A stretch of DNA of 64,000 nt from Actinernus sp. WN-2022 (Eukaryota > Cnidaria > Anthozoa > Actiniaria > Actinernidae): assembly GCA_030867875.1 (NCBI GenBank), contig JAOWCC010000577.1:2744660-2808659 (forward strand), written 5' to 3'. This document shows positions 55,092 through 63,900 of the stretch, in pieces; the stretch's first letter is position 1; each line of letters opens with the position of its first letter. The notes beneath the pieces were generated by a model. The model was not told the DNA's origin. It worked only from the letters and a program-made list of their open reading frames with translations, and made no database searches. A program made the translations under genes and the position numbers.

Positions 55092-56162
55092 ACCGAGGAA
55101 AGTCCTGGTGGAGCCGAAGGAGGTGAAGACTATGAGGTTGACAAAGAGGAATGGAACGAAACGTTTAAAGATGACATAACTACGGTGCCAGGCGAAATGA
55201 TCCCCATGGAAACCAGACGCGACTATACTAAAGAAGGTGCTAGGCCAAAGAATCAGGAAACCTCGTTTTTTATGGATGATTACATAAAGTCACTCACCGA
55301 TACTCCGAAAGACCAGGAAGTCTCGAATGTTTCTAGATTTCAAAAAATCCTGAAAGATGAGAAAGCTCCTAGCTTTACCAGTAGAAATATAATTTTCAAA
55401 CAAGGCTTATCAGACGCTACAAAACAGATGCTGTTCGAGTCTGTCTGGGACAAATATCATGATGTCGGAATTCGGGGCGTGCTCGAGGTAGCAGCCATGG
55501 AAGACGGTAGAATTGCTATCCACTCTTACGGAAGCAAAGAGAAACCTATCCCTTTGCTCACCAAGGAGGGTGCGTTATATAAGAGGATGGGAGGCAGTCT
55601 CAAGGGGGTTCTAGGTCCTACGAATGAAAAGGCAGTAGAAGAAGTCATCAAGGCTATTGAAAAGGCTACTGAGTATCTCAAACTAGAAGAAAACATACTT
55701 CAAGACCCAGAGTCAACCGAGGCTCAGAAAGAAGAGGCCAGTAAAGAAATAGAAAATATCCATGAGGAAAAAGCAGTCCTAGGACAAATAAAAGAAACCC
55801 TACTAGAACGTATGCCACTTCGGGACCGTATAAAAGCTATTTTTAAGAAGTATGGGGTTGGTGTAATTAGCATACTGGCCGTAGCAGGAACAGTGATTGG
55901 TGTAATAGTTTCCAATCTGACTAAGGCAGTTCCCAAGCTAACGAGTTTGCCTGACGCTATTAAAGATGCTATTAAAACTGCTGCCAAGGCGTTAAAAGCG
56001 ATAGGAACAAAGTTGGAGGAGATCCTACCTACGATGATTGGACCAATTACAAGCTTCATATTTAGTATGGCTGGTGACGTCATGGGATTCCTAGCAAATA
56101 ATGTTTGGTTGTTAATCGTAGCAGTGGTGGTGTTCGTAATAGAGCAATACAAACGACGTTAA
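55071..56162 (+). CDS. Membrane protein with acidic N-terminus, conserved in cnidarian Polintons
   Basis: 363 aa from ATG 55,071 (MDVEGDQTEE); an upstream ATG at 54,981 would extend it into the capsid gene and is not preferred. An acidic N-terminal third is followed by a middle segment (TKQMLFESVWDKYHDVGIRG), a helical charged region (about residues 180-250), then LRDRIKAIFKKYGVGVISIL leading into a membrane segment (about 263-286). There is a second amphipathic stretch and a final strong membrane segment (NNVWLLIVAVVVFVIEQ) at the extreme C-terminus with a KRR end. It is transcribed divergently from the capsid gene. Function unknown; virion membrane or penetration roles are possible but unproven. 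Confidence 0.7.
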   Translation: MDVEGDQTEESPGGAEGGEDYEVDKEEWNETFKDDITTVPGEMIPMETRRDYTKEGARPKNQETSFFMDDYIKSLTDTPKDQEVSNVSRFQKILKDEKAPSFTSRNIIFKQGLSDATKQMLFESVWDKYHDVGIRGVLEVAAMEDGRIAIHSYGSKEKPIPLLTKEGALYKRMGGSLKGVLGPTNEKAVEEVIKAIEKATEYLKLEENILQDPESTEAQKEEASKEIENIHEEKAVLGQIKETLLERMPLRDRIKAIFKKYGVGVISILAVAGTVIGVIVSNLTKAVPKLTSLPDAIKDAIKTAAKALKAIGTKLEEILPTMIGPITSFIFSMAGDVMGFLANNVWLLIVAVVVFVIEQYKRR

Positions 56163-56264
56163 CGAAACAACGCCCATGCAGTTCCAGCTGCGGCAATAGA
56201 TACTACTGCAAGATTGATCTCGTGTTGTGGAGTAGGATTCGGTAAGTGCTCTACTTCAGTGGTA

Positions 56265-57970
56265 CTATGGTGGACTTTTTTTGCTATGTGGAACTTGTTG
56301 CTTTGCGCTGTGTGGTAATTGTTTCTTTTGGGTCTGTCCTTCCATATCTGGTGGTGGGAATTTGGTTTCATGACCCTCCCCATTAACATCGTTTACACCT
56401 AACACCATATCTTTCGTGGCCCTCGGGATTGGATTTTTATAACCATCCTTCTTGCTGAGGTAGTACTCAAGATTGCTTGGTAGTAATCGTACCCCTACGG
56501 CTATTGCGAGATCTAGTCTCTTATGTGTGCGTAGTATAGCCGTAAGATAATTTTCATAACTTACCACTAAATCGTTTTCGAGAATAGCGCCTTCGACCAA
56601 GCTCTTAAATTTTTCTTTGACATTGAAACTATCTATGATGGATTCGTTAAGATCGTTTTGAGCACCTAGAATACAATATCCGAAAGCCTCGACAGATCGA
56701 TTCAATCTACCAAATCCAGCATCTGTCAAACCCTTCCCTATTGGTGGCATAAACCAATTGTATTGTTTCCCGTTGTTATCGCTAATGAACGTCAACGGAA
56801 ATTCATAGACCGAACGACTTTCCTCAGGAAACTTGAAGTCACCGCCAGGCCACTTTGCAGAGTATGAGGTGTTGTGTGCATACTTCTCTTGGGCGTTCAC
56901 CAGTCCTCCATGAATGTATATGTAGACGTCTCCTAATCCATGATTATTACCTCCGTCCCATCGAAAGTCTGGCGTTCGAGATATACCAAATTCGATGCAC
57001 AATTTCTCAAGAGCTGCTTTGCTGTAGAGATTATCGAGCTGTTTGAAAGCATGGTCATTAGGTAGAGGAACTCCATGAGTACCACCAAGTTCATGAAGAA
57101 TTCTTCGTATTGTGAAATATGTGTGAAATCGTAGGAACCCTTGAACAACGGGTGGATACGTTTCGAAAGTAGGGTCGAACAACGATACTCCACATCCAGA
57201 AGTCGCACACCACGTTGCGAAATTTAACTGTTGAGGCCAATATTTGAAATCCGGACCTGATAACCAATGATGAGACTCCTTTGCTGTCACATGCTTTACG
57301 ACGGTCTCCTCGAATATGTCCCTGACACCTGCTTTGAATTCTTTAGTGGGTGTGACGTATATCCATAGATTGGTGAGGTCGATATCTTGTGCTTTTTCGG
57401 TATATGGGACCGCTGTAACAGGATATTTCACACTTTTGTCTAGTGTTAATGTGTGTGGGAAACCACCAACCATCCCCTGCAATGCATTGTCGATGCGTTT
57501 TTGAATGGTAGCAGGTAGCTTGGAGACATCATCACCATAGACCACATAGCTAGAATCCCCATCTCGAAACCAAATACTCGTCGAATATTTGCCCGGACCA
57601 TCTATATCCGTGGATGCATAGAACTGGTGAAAATCCGCATGTGGGTATCTTTTCTTGAACTTCGCCAACAGATCGGCATTCAATGTTGCGACTTTTTCAT
57701 TTTCTTCTCTCCAATCGTGTTTGGAAAGACCTTCGTGATTCCGCGCGAATAGTACCCTCTCGTAAACTGCTTTGGTACGAAGGGCTATGTTAAGCGACCG
57801 GCCTGTGTCTCTACCGTAGGAGGGCCTTCCTCTGTGAACACACGGTGGGACATGCCACGGTAAATGAAATTGACGTTACCCCCACCACTAGGTTCAAAGT
57901 ACCTGAATGTAGCATCTGGAAATAGATACTTGAACTGTTGCCACGCCTCGGTCATATTGAAGTTACACAT
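56265..57970 (-). pseudogene. Large conserved Polinton protein of unknown function, frameshifted
   Basis: A 61-codon frame from ATG 57,970 (or in-frame ATG 57,955) ends at 57,785. The continuing homologous reading lies in another frame through to 56,265 (472 codons open downstream). The break is near 57,810. Two similar segments, FKYLFPDATFRYFEP in the first and FKKRYPHADFHQFYA in the second, suggest a duplicated small domain at the N-terminus. The core reads DIDLTNLWIYVTPTKEF, then YWPQQLNFATWCATSGCGVS, then ILHELGGTHGVPLPND and RLNRSVEAFGYCILGAQND. The C-terminus is polar and basic (QKKQLPHSAKQQ). I recall related proteins in other cnidarian Polinton-like elements with no known role. It does not show the His/Asp/Cys arrangement of adenain-type proteases. 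Confidence 0.65.
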
Positions 57971-57997
57971 ACATACAGTATATACCTTTAATATATA
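57971..57997. promoter_or_regulatory. Divergent promoter region, 27 bp between two start codons
   Basis: Only 27 bases separate the minus-strand ATG at 57,970 and the plus-strand ATG at 57,998. They contain TATATACC and TTAATATATA. A compact bidirectional promoter is inferred. Confidence 0.4.
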
Positions 57998-58669
57998 ATG
58001 GTTATCTTATATGTCACCACCACATCGGCTGACCATACGGTCCACTTCGATGACCCTATTTGTATCCACAACATTTCGCTAGTTGAGATCACTTTTGAGA
58101 ATAGTTGTTGGAACCTAGCAGAGAGCGGTTTGTTCAAGTGGACTCCCGGCGACGGTGGTATTATGCTCCCGCATAATGTGTCTGCGGGGAACTACGATAT
58201 GGCAATCCTCCAGACCCTCTTCAAACCCGCAATTGATGCTGGTATCATAAAATTCGTGAAAACCTTATCGACGGGGAGTTGGGTCCTAGAAGTCAAGAAA
58301 CCGATCATTCTTAGCAGAAATATCTGCTCACTATTTATTAAACGATGTATGGGGATTTTAAATCCTGAAGTGGTTTTAGCGACAGGTTCTTACGATATAA
58401 ATATCTTTGAGATCGACACAGTATATGTCCACTGTTATGTCGTTGATTCTAGTTTCTCAATTCGAGATGGAAAGCGATCAAAAGTCCTAGCTAGAATAGA
58501 GCTCCGAGGCGGAAGACTCGCAAAATCAACATATACTTCACTACTCCCAATAACCACTCAAGCTCTGGGGACAATGCGAAACAACCTTCGCCTGACAATT
58601 CGTGATGAGAAAGGAAATATTATAGACTTCCGTGGTCGACCTATATCATACGTATTGAAGATTGAGTAA
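57998..58669 (+). CDS. Penton-like minor capsid protein candidate
   Basis: 223 aa, intact. The N-terminus is beta-rich (VILYVTTTSADHTVHFDDP). The middle has WKPxxx-like FKWTPGDGG and INIFEIDTVYVHCYVVDSS. The C-terminus reads LGTMRNNLRLTIRDEKGN then IIDFRGRPISYVLKIE. A final strand pair of the form LRLxIxDxxGxxIDFxGxPxSxxL is characteristic of the single jelly-roll penton (minor capsid) proteins of Polintons and adintoviruses, which sit at the vertices. Its position two genes from the capsid gene supports this. The family call is from pattern recognition only. Confidence 0.65.
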   Translation: MVILYVTTTSADHTVHFDDPICIHNISLVEITFENSCWNLAESGLFKWTPGDGGIMLPHNVSAGNYDMAILQTLFKPAIDAGIIKFVKTLSTGSWVLEVKKPIILSRNICSLFIKRCMGILNPEVVLATGSYDINIFEIDTVYVHCYVVDSSFSIRDGKRSKVLARIELRGGRLAKSTYTSLLPITTQALGTMRNNLRLTIRDEKGNIIDFRGRPISYVLKIE

Positions 58670-58692
58670 ATCATACGTATATCACATATACG

Positions 58693-59283
58693 ATGGACGG
58701 CGATTCAATTCAACCATTTCCAACAGCACCAGATATCTATCCATCAGGAGCTCTAAAGGAACTGAGCGACGTTGGAGCGAGCTTTCGACTGCAGAAAGTC
58801 TGCGATACGCTTGCCGAACTCGAACAGCAGGCAAAGCACTACGAAGTTGTTCGTAAAAAATATGCCCGAGCGCATGGTATTGTTCATGGGGTTGTTGTGG
58901 CCACAGGTAGCCTGAGTGGTGTTTTATCTGCTTCAGCGTTAGGTATATCATTTACAGGAATCGGGATACCTGTGGGTCTTTCTTTAGGATCAATTGGATT
59001 TCTTTGTGCCGTCATTTCTGCTTCGATGGCTGTTGCCAGTAAGAAACTTGGTGTTCACGTCTCGAAGCATGAAAAGACTGTTATGTTGGCAAAAGCTAAG
59101 GCCAATTCCGTGGAAGTCAAAGTCTCAAAAGCTCTAGTCGATGGTAATGTTTCAGAAGCTGAGTTTGGAAGCGTTATTGGTGAGAAATCGAAATATGAAG
59201 TGCTTAAGCTCGAAATACGACAAAAAAACAGGCGAGAAGGGGGTTTAAAAAACGTAGAAGAACTTGGCAGTCTAGTGGGATAA
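58693..59283 (+). CDS. Hydrophobic glycine-rich hairpin membrane protein
   Basis: 196 aa, intact. A charged helical N-terminal half (VCDTLAELEQQAKHYEVVRK) is followed by two long glycine/alanine-rich hydrophobic stretches (about residues 62-85, VVVATGSLSGVLSASALGIS; and about 88-116, GIPVGLSLGSIGFLCAVISA), then SKKLGVHVSKHEKTVMLAKA and a basic C-terminal helix. The ATG follows TATATCACATATACG. It resembles a recurrent protein I associate with cnidarian Polinton-like elements. Membrane insertion during entry is conceivable but not shown. It follows the penton candidate on the same strand with 23 bases between. Confidence 0.7.
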   Translation: MDGDSIQPFPTAPDIYPSGALKELSDVGASFRLQKVCDTLAELEQQAKHYEVVRKKYARAHGIVHGVVVATGSLSGVLSASALGISFTGIGIPVGLSLGSIGFLCAVISASMAVASKKLGVHVSKHEKTVMLAKAKANSVEVKVSKALVDGNVSEAEFGSVIGEKSKYEVLKLEIRQKNRREGGLKNVEELGSLVG

Positions 59284-59606
59284 GAATCGATATCTCCTAC
59301 GAAAGAAACCAGCGTGGATTTTATTTTCACTTCGCAAAAATCTTCGTATAAATTAACGTCTGGTTCGTATGCAAATTTCGAGACAGCGCGTGGGAGGTTG
59401 TCTGTGGTGACGAAACAAAGTCGTACGCAAAATTCGGTCTCGAATTTCGGTCGCCAAATTTTATTCGCATGCCTTAGCGCCCCAGTTTCACTCGTTCGAA
59501 GTAAATTGGGTCGCTTAGGAATTTTAGGGGGAACTTAGGAATTTATACATTTAGCCCCCTTGGCTGATGAAACGATAGTACGTGACAAAACAACGGGAAT
59601 TTGCAT

Positions 59607-59752
59607 ATGAAACAGACGGGCGAGTTGATCTATGTCGGTGGTGGAATGCTAGTTGCTGGCTTTGCTGCTAGTCGCTTGGTTTTTAAAAAACGAACTTTTT
59701 TCTGCTTGTCGAAGTTTTGGCGTTATAGTGTAGACATAATGTCGATCATCTA
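59607..59752 (+). pseudogene. Duplicated C-terminal piece of the 143-aa protein gene
   Basis: From an ATG at 59,607 the frame reads KQTGELIYVGGGMLVAGFAA then SRLVFKK, matching the last 22 residues of the minus-strand gene at 51,654 (KMGELAYVGEGMLIAGYAAS then RWL). Nucleotide similarity continues about 40 bases past that gene's stop (TTTTTAAAAA then GACTTTTTT-like words). The copy is in the opposite orientation and lacks the rest of the gene. It may be a recombination scar or a degenerate second paralogue. Confidence 0.6.
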
Positions 59753-59772
59753 ATTGTTTGTCGATATATGGA

Positions 59773-59831
59773 AAAAAAGAAGGAAGATAGACTGATAGTA
59801 GTGGAATACCAATTTATCTTCCTTCTTTTTT
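59773..59831. terminator. Perfect inverted repeat, possible transcript end
   Basis: AAAAAAGAAGGAAGATA at 59,773-59,789 and its exact reverse complement at 59,815-59,831 enclose a 25-base loop. It lies where a plus-strand gene group and the minus-strand Cys-rich gene converge. The role in 3' end formation is a guess. Confidence 0.35.
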
Positions 59832-59852
59832 CGTTCTTTCATATCGTGATTT

Positions 59853-60161
59853 CTAATCATCTAGGAATACCTTGTGGTTCTTCAATTCCACCAACACCTT
59901 CGAAAAGCAATCCTTAGTGTGGAGTTTCGTCTCGAGGTATTTCTTCTCACGAATGATACGGCGCTGCGATGCACCACACTTTGAGCAAAGCCCGTAACTC
60001 GTACGACAACCACGACTACGCTTCGAACATGGGATGAATAATGCGCTCCCTCTTTGTATCTGGAAGTTGTGTTGAGCACAGTACTCCGATATCTTAGAAC
60101 ACTTCCTTACACATTTCGTGTCCTTCCCCCGCATCAACCAACTACAAGTGACTTTCTCCAT
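59853..60161 (-). CDS. Cysteine-rich (zinc-binding-like) small protein
   Basis: 102 aa. Eleven cysteines, several in pairs or near pairs: TCSWLMRGKDTKCVRKCSK, YCAQHNF, FIPCSKRSRGCR and YGLCSKCGASQRR, followed by a basic helix. The CxxC and C..H spacing suggests two zinc-binding modules. Polinton-like elements often encode such proteins near one end, possibly for DNA or RNA binding. Intact, reads toward the interior from the right TIR side. Confidence 0.6.
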   Translation of the reverse strand: MEKVTCSWLMRGKDTKCVRKCSKISEYCAQHNFQIQRGSALFIPCSKRSRGCRTSYGLCSKCGASQRRIIREKKYLETKLHTKDCFSKVLVELKNHKVFLDD

Positions 60162-60326
60162 CGTTGCGAATACCTATATATGTCATGTCTCTAATTGGTA
60201 TCTTAGTCGAGGCGTCTGCGTTGAGGTCCGTTCGACTCACGCACTTGTCTCATCTGTGTGGTATTAATACGTACTAAGGTAACAACATACGTTAATATTG
60301 AGAAGTAAAGAATATACGTTAGTACC

Positions 60327-60539
60327 ATGGATGGATATACTACATAACAACCTTTCTCTAATAGGGTGTCGAAATACAATAAAGTGGATCACTAGTGGGG
60401 ATAGCAATAGTGGCAAGGGAGTGGGTGGGACTGGTGGTGACATGTGGATTTCGTTGTGTCACACGATGGTTGCATCGTGTCTTCTCTAAATGAAATCGAA
60501 TTCCAAGACAGACCGAGTCCGCTCAGCCCCCCTGCTGCT
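60327..60539. repeat. Right terminal inverted repeat
   Basis: 213 bp, the reverse complement of the left TIR with one mismatch. It ends ...CAGCCCCCCTGCTGCT, followed directly by the target duplication GCTGG (60,540-60,544) and the rest of an 81-bp minisatellite unit (TCCAGTAGTACAGC...). Confidence 0.9.
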
Positions 60540-61800
60540 GCTGGTCCAGTAGTACAGCAACTTTACATTCAACTTGGATGAGAAAAAGCAGACGAAGGAC
60601 TTTGAGAAAGTCTACGATTAGCCGGTCCAGTAGTACAGCAACTTTACAATCAACTTGGATGAGAAAAAGCAGACGAAGGACTTTGAGAAAATCTACGATT
60701 AGCCGGTCCAGTAGTACAGCAACTTTACAATCAACTTGGATGAGAAAAAGTAGATGAAGGACTTTGAGAAAGTCTACGATTAGCTGGTCCAGTAGTACAG
60801 CAACTTTACAATCAACTTGGATGAGAAAAAGCAGACGAAGGACTTTGATAAAGACTACGATTAGCCGGTCCAGTAGTACAGCAACTTTACAATCAACTTG
60901 AATGAGAAAAAGAGACAAAGGACTTTGAGAAAGTCTACGATTAGCTGGTCCAGTAGTACAGCAACTTTACAATCAACTTGGATGAGAAAAAGCAGACGAA
61001 GGACTTTGATAAAGACTACGATTAGCCGGTCCAGTAGTACAGCAACTTTACAATCAACTTGAATGAGAAAAAGAGACAAAGGACTTTGAGAAAGTCTACG
61101 ATTAGCTGGTCCAGTAGTACAGCAACTTTACAATCAACTTGGATGAGAAAAAGCAGACGAAGGACTTTGATAAAGACTACGATTAGCCGGTCCAGTAGTA
61201 CAGCAACTTTACAATCAACTTGAATGAGAAAAAGAGACAAAGGACTTTGATAAAGTCTACGATTAGCTGGTCCAGTAGTACAGCAACTTTACAATCAACT
61301 TGGATGAGAAAAAGAGGCGAAGGACTTTGAGAAAGTCTACGATTAGCCGGTCCAGTAGTACAGCAACTTTACAATCAACTTGGTTGAGAAAAAGCAGACG
61401 AAGGAGAAAGTCTACGATTAGCTGGTCCAGTACGTAGTTCAGCAACTTTACAATCAACTTGGATGAGAAGAAGAAGACAAAGGAACTTGACAATCAACTT
61501 GGATGAGAAAAAGAAGACAAAGGAACATGACAATCAACTTCGATGAGAAAAAGAAGACAAAGGAACTTGACAATCAACTTGGATGAGAAAAAGAAGACAA
61601 AGGAACTTCAGACAATCAACTTGGATGAGAAAAAGAAGACAAAGGAACTTGACAATCAACCTGGATGAGAAAAAGAAGACAAAGGAACTTCAGACAATCA
61701 ACTTGGATGATAAAAAGAAGACAAAGGAACTCGACAATCAACTTGGTTGAGAAAAAGAGGACAAAGGACTTTGAGAAAGTCTAGGATTTAAGCTGGTGCA
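60540..61800. repeat. 81-bp minisatellite, target of the viral insertion
   Basis: Eleven to twelve copies of an 81-bp unit (CTGGTCCAGTAGTACAGC, CAACTTTACAATCAACTTGG, ATGAGAAAAAGCAGACGAAG, GACTTTGAGAAAGTC, TACGATTAG) run to about 61,480. Between about 60,783 and 61,265 they form a 161-bp two-unit higher-order repeat repeated three times. A shorter 38-41-bp unit (GACAATCAACTTGGATGAGA, AAAAGAAGACAAAGG) follows to about 61,760. Since 81 is divisible by three, long repetitive frames appear on the minus strand; they are not genes. A partial unit lies left of the element at 45,988-46,035. Confidence 0.9.
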
Positions 61801-62128
61801 GATGAGAAAAAACGCACCGGCACCATGTAATGAGAATGTGCCATTTCAATGGACTGGAGTACCTCATATTGAATAGGTCCGTACCTCATATTGAATAGGT
61901 CCGTACCATAAGTCATGGATCAAGTGTTTCTCCTGCTTTACATTGTATATCCCAAACACAAAGCACAAGGGTTATGAAACAAGGGGGATCCATAAGATGG
62001 TCATATGGCTCGTTCATTTGATAATCATGATACCAAACCAGTTTTGTTGTCCGTATGGTGTGGACTGCAAACTGACCAATCATAGAAATAGCTGGCAATA
62101 TCAACAAATTATGTTCTTGTATTCACAG

Positions 62129-62284
62129 AAACAACACCAACAGATAGTGGAAGAGATGCAGACTCAGTATGAACTGGAGGTTAGTTCGTTAAGAAAAGAA
62201 AGAGATGGCTTGATGCAGAAAATGCAGCAGGAGGGGCCTTCAGATGCACAGAGAGTCAGAGTACTACAAAGGGAAAATACGCAG
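62129..62284 (+). CDS. CEP83: CEP83-like protein, sixth coding exon
   Basis: Acceptor TTGTATTCACAG, donor GTGAGA at 62,285; 156 nt, phase 0 (52 codons). It reads KQHQQIVEEMQTQYELEVSS then LRKERDGLMQKMQQEG and DAQRVRVLQRENTQ. This continues the coiled coil after the ...SEYEHEQ of the previous exon, in the same order as CEP83 (an E-x-x-x-I-L/V-x-E segment, then an S-x-RV-x-x-L segment). The gene continues beyond the window or beyond the LINE relic that follows. Confidence 0.8.
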
Positions 62285-62689
62285 GTGAGAACAGGCTAGA
62301 AAATACTGTCCAACCTCCCGTAAAGCACACACCTGTGGGACCACATATCCACTGTTGGGTGTCTGCAGACAGGAGGTTCACAATAAAACACTATTATGTT
62401 TTTGTTAATAACGTAATTCACTGCCAGCTAATTGAACTGATAACTGACTTTAACTAAATCGCTTTTAGCGAGAAAAAAAAACCCTCCCCCACAGACACAC
62501 ACACATCCACTATGAAAATCTTGCCTATTGACACATTGCCGGGGTCCAACCTGTGAAATTGATAAGAAATAACCACCCAATTTTAAGACTGGTGCAGTTG
62601 CCACCAAGTGTGTCCACTTATTGGAGGCTTTACCTCTTATACACTACTAGCTTATACACTATTAGATCAATTTTCATTGCTATCACCTC

Positions 62690-63900
62690 TTTGACACGGT
62701 TTTGGCAAGAGTTTCTCCTGTGAATCCCAGCTTGTCTCTACCATTCATGATTTGTCTAGAAATTTTGACCATGGTATTCAGACCGATCTCATCTTACTCG
62801 ATTTTTCTAAAGCTTTCGATTCCGATCCGCACCAGAGATTGCTGTCAAAACTTGCTTCTTACGGTCTTGATGATCCAAGTAACGGTGATTTTTCCAACGT
62901 ATGTGCAATTACCTCCGGTGTTCCTCACAGTTCAGTGATAGGCCCTTTGCTATTTCTACTGTACATTAACGATCTCCTGGCGGGTATTTCCTCCAATACC
63001 CGAATGTTCGCTGACGACTGCATAGTTTACCTGGAACTGTCGACTGCTTTTTCTCCTCTGCAACTTCAATCCGACTTAAACGCACTGTCGACATTTGCCG
63101 AGAAATGGAAAATAAGTTTTAATTGCACTACATTTGTAAATGTTTTTCTATGCACATTTCTCGTTCCAAATATCCAATTAAGTCCACGTACGTTCTAAAC
63201 GGTACAGCACTTAAGGAATCTAACCTTCAGCAGTATTTAGGTGCTTTCTTCTCATCCAACTTGCGTTTTATCAATCACTGCGCATACGTATCTAACATTG
63301 TTCCCGCGAAGTCAAATCCAAATTATATCTCAGCCTCGTACGGCCTACTATGGAATATGCTTGCATTGCGTGGGATCCTTACACGCATTAAAATTCAAAT
63401 TTATTTGAGAAGATCCAACGAAGAGCTGCGCGTTTTGTACACCGGTATTACTCCAGGGAGTCCAGTGTTGGTGCCATACTCAAAAACCTAGAATGGCCCT
63501 TACTTTCAGTGCGTCACGAATGTCTCCATCTGAACTTTATGTATAAGGATTCTCATGGTTTTATAATGCAACCGACCTTAACGACTATCTCACACTTGCA
63601 TCTAAGTCAGTCACACGCCATAAGCACAACTTGAAATACAAACATATTTCGACTCGGCAGGACCGATGTTTTAAAATTTTCTTTCTTCCCCAGGACTGTT
63701 CCCATCTGGAATTCTCTTCCAGATCATTGTTATTTATCATAATCATACATGTATTTGTATTAACTTAATTTAGTTTATGTGTATAAAGTCTTAAATAGAC
63801 ACCGTATTTTTCTAAATATATGTAATGTAATTTTGTAAATATGTAAAGGCACTGTTTGCCACTATCGGTTTTGTAATGCAACAATTAAGCTATCATACCG
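62690..63900 (+). pseudogene. LINE reverse transcriptase fragment, decayed
   Basis: The frame at 62,752-63,198 contains LILLDFSKAFDSDPHQRLLS, then (after an apparent internal deletion near 62,880) ITSGVPHSSVIGPLLFLLYI and the catalytic MFADDCIVY, then DLNALSTFAEKWKISFN. Downstream frames (ALRGILTRIKI, RVLYTGI) and a 3' region near 63,760-63,900 complete a truncated jockey/CR1-type element with stops. It lies in the CEP83 intron after the sixth exon. Confidence 0.8.

Larger units (their letters stand above)
59284..59852. other. Intergenic region of the viral element with a gene fragment and a hairpin
   Basis: Contains a plus-strand frame at 59,314-59,538 with no recognised motif, the duplicated C-terminal fragment of the 143-aa protein (59,607-59,690), and a perfect 17-bp inverted repeat at 59,773-59,831. 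No intact gene is called. Confidence 0.5.
46031..60544. mobile_element. Polinton/Maverick-like (adintovirus-like) endogenous viral element
   Basis: Outer limits include the 5-bp direct duplication GCTGG (46,031-46,035 and 60,540-60,544). The element proper is 46,036-60,539, 14.5 kb. It carries the Polinton hallmark set: family B polymerase, retroviral-type integrase, A32-type packaging ATPase, and capsid candidates with a jelly-roll-type layout. It also encodes small hydrophobic proteins of a kind I associate with cnidarian Polintons. The left 4 kb is a plus-strand replication module, then a minus-strand block from 55,091 to 50,083, then mixed strands. Three of the larger genes are broken. 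Unusual points are the polymerase-helicase-HNH fusion and the lack of a visible adenain-like protease. Confidence 0.9.

Noticed and set aside
60523..61493. Minus-strand repetitive frames rich in LLFLIQVDCKVAVLLD units
   Set aside because: They follow the 81-bp minisatellite, whose length is divisible by three. Open reading is a consequence of the repeat.
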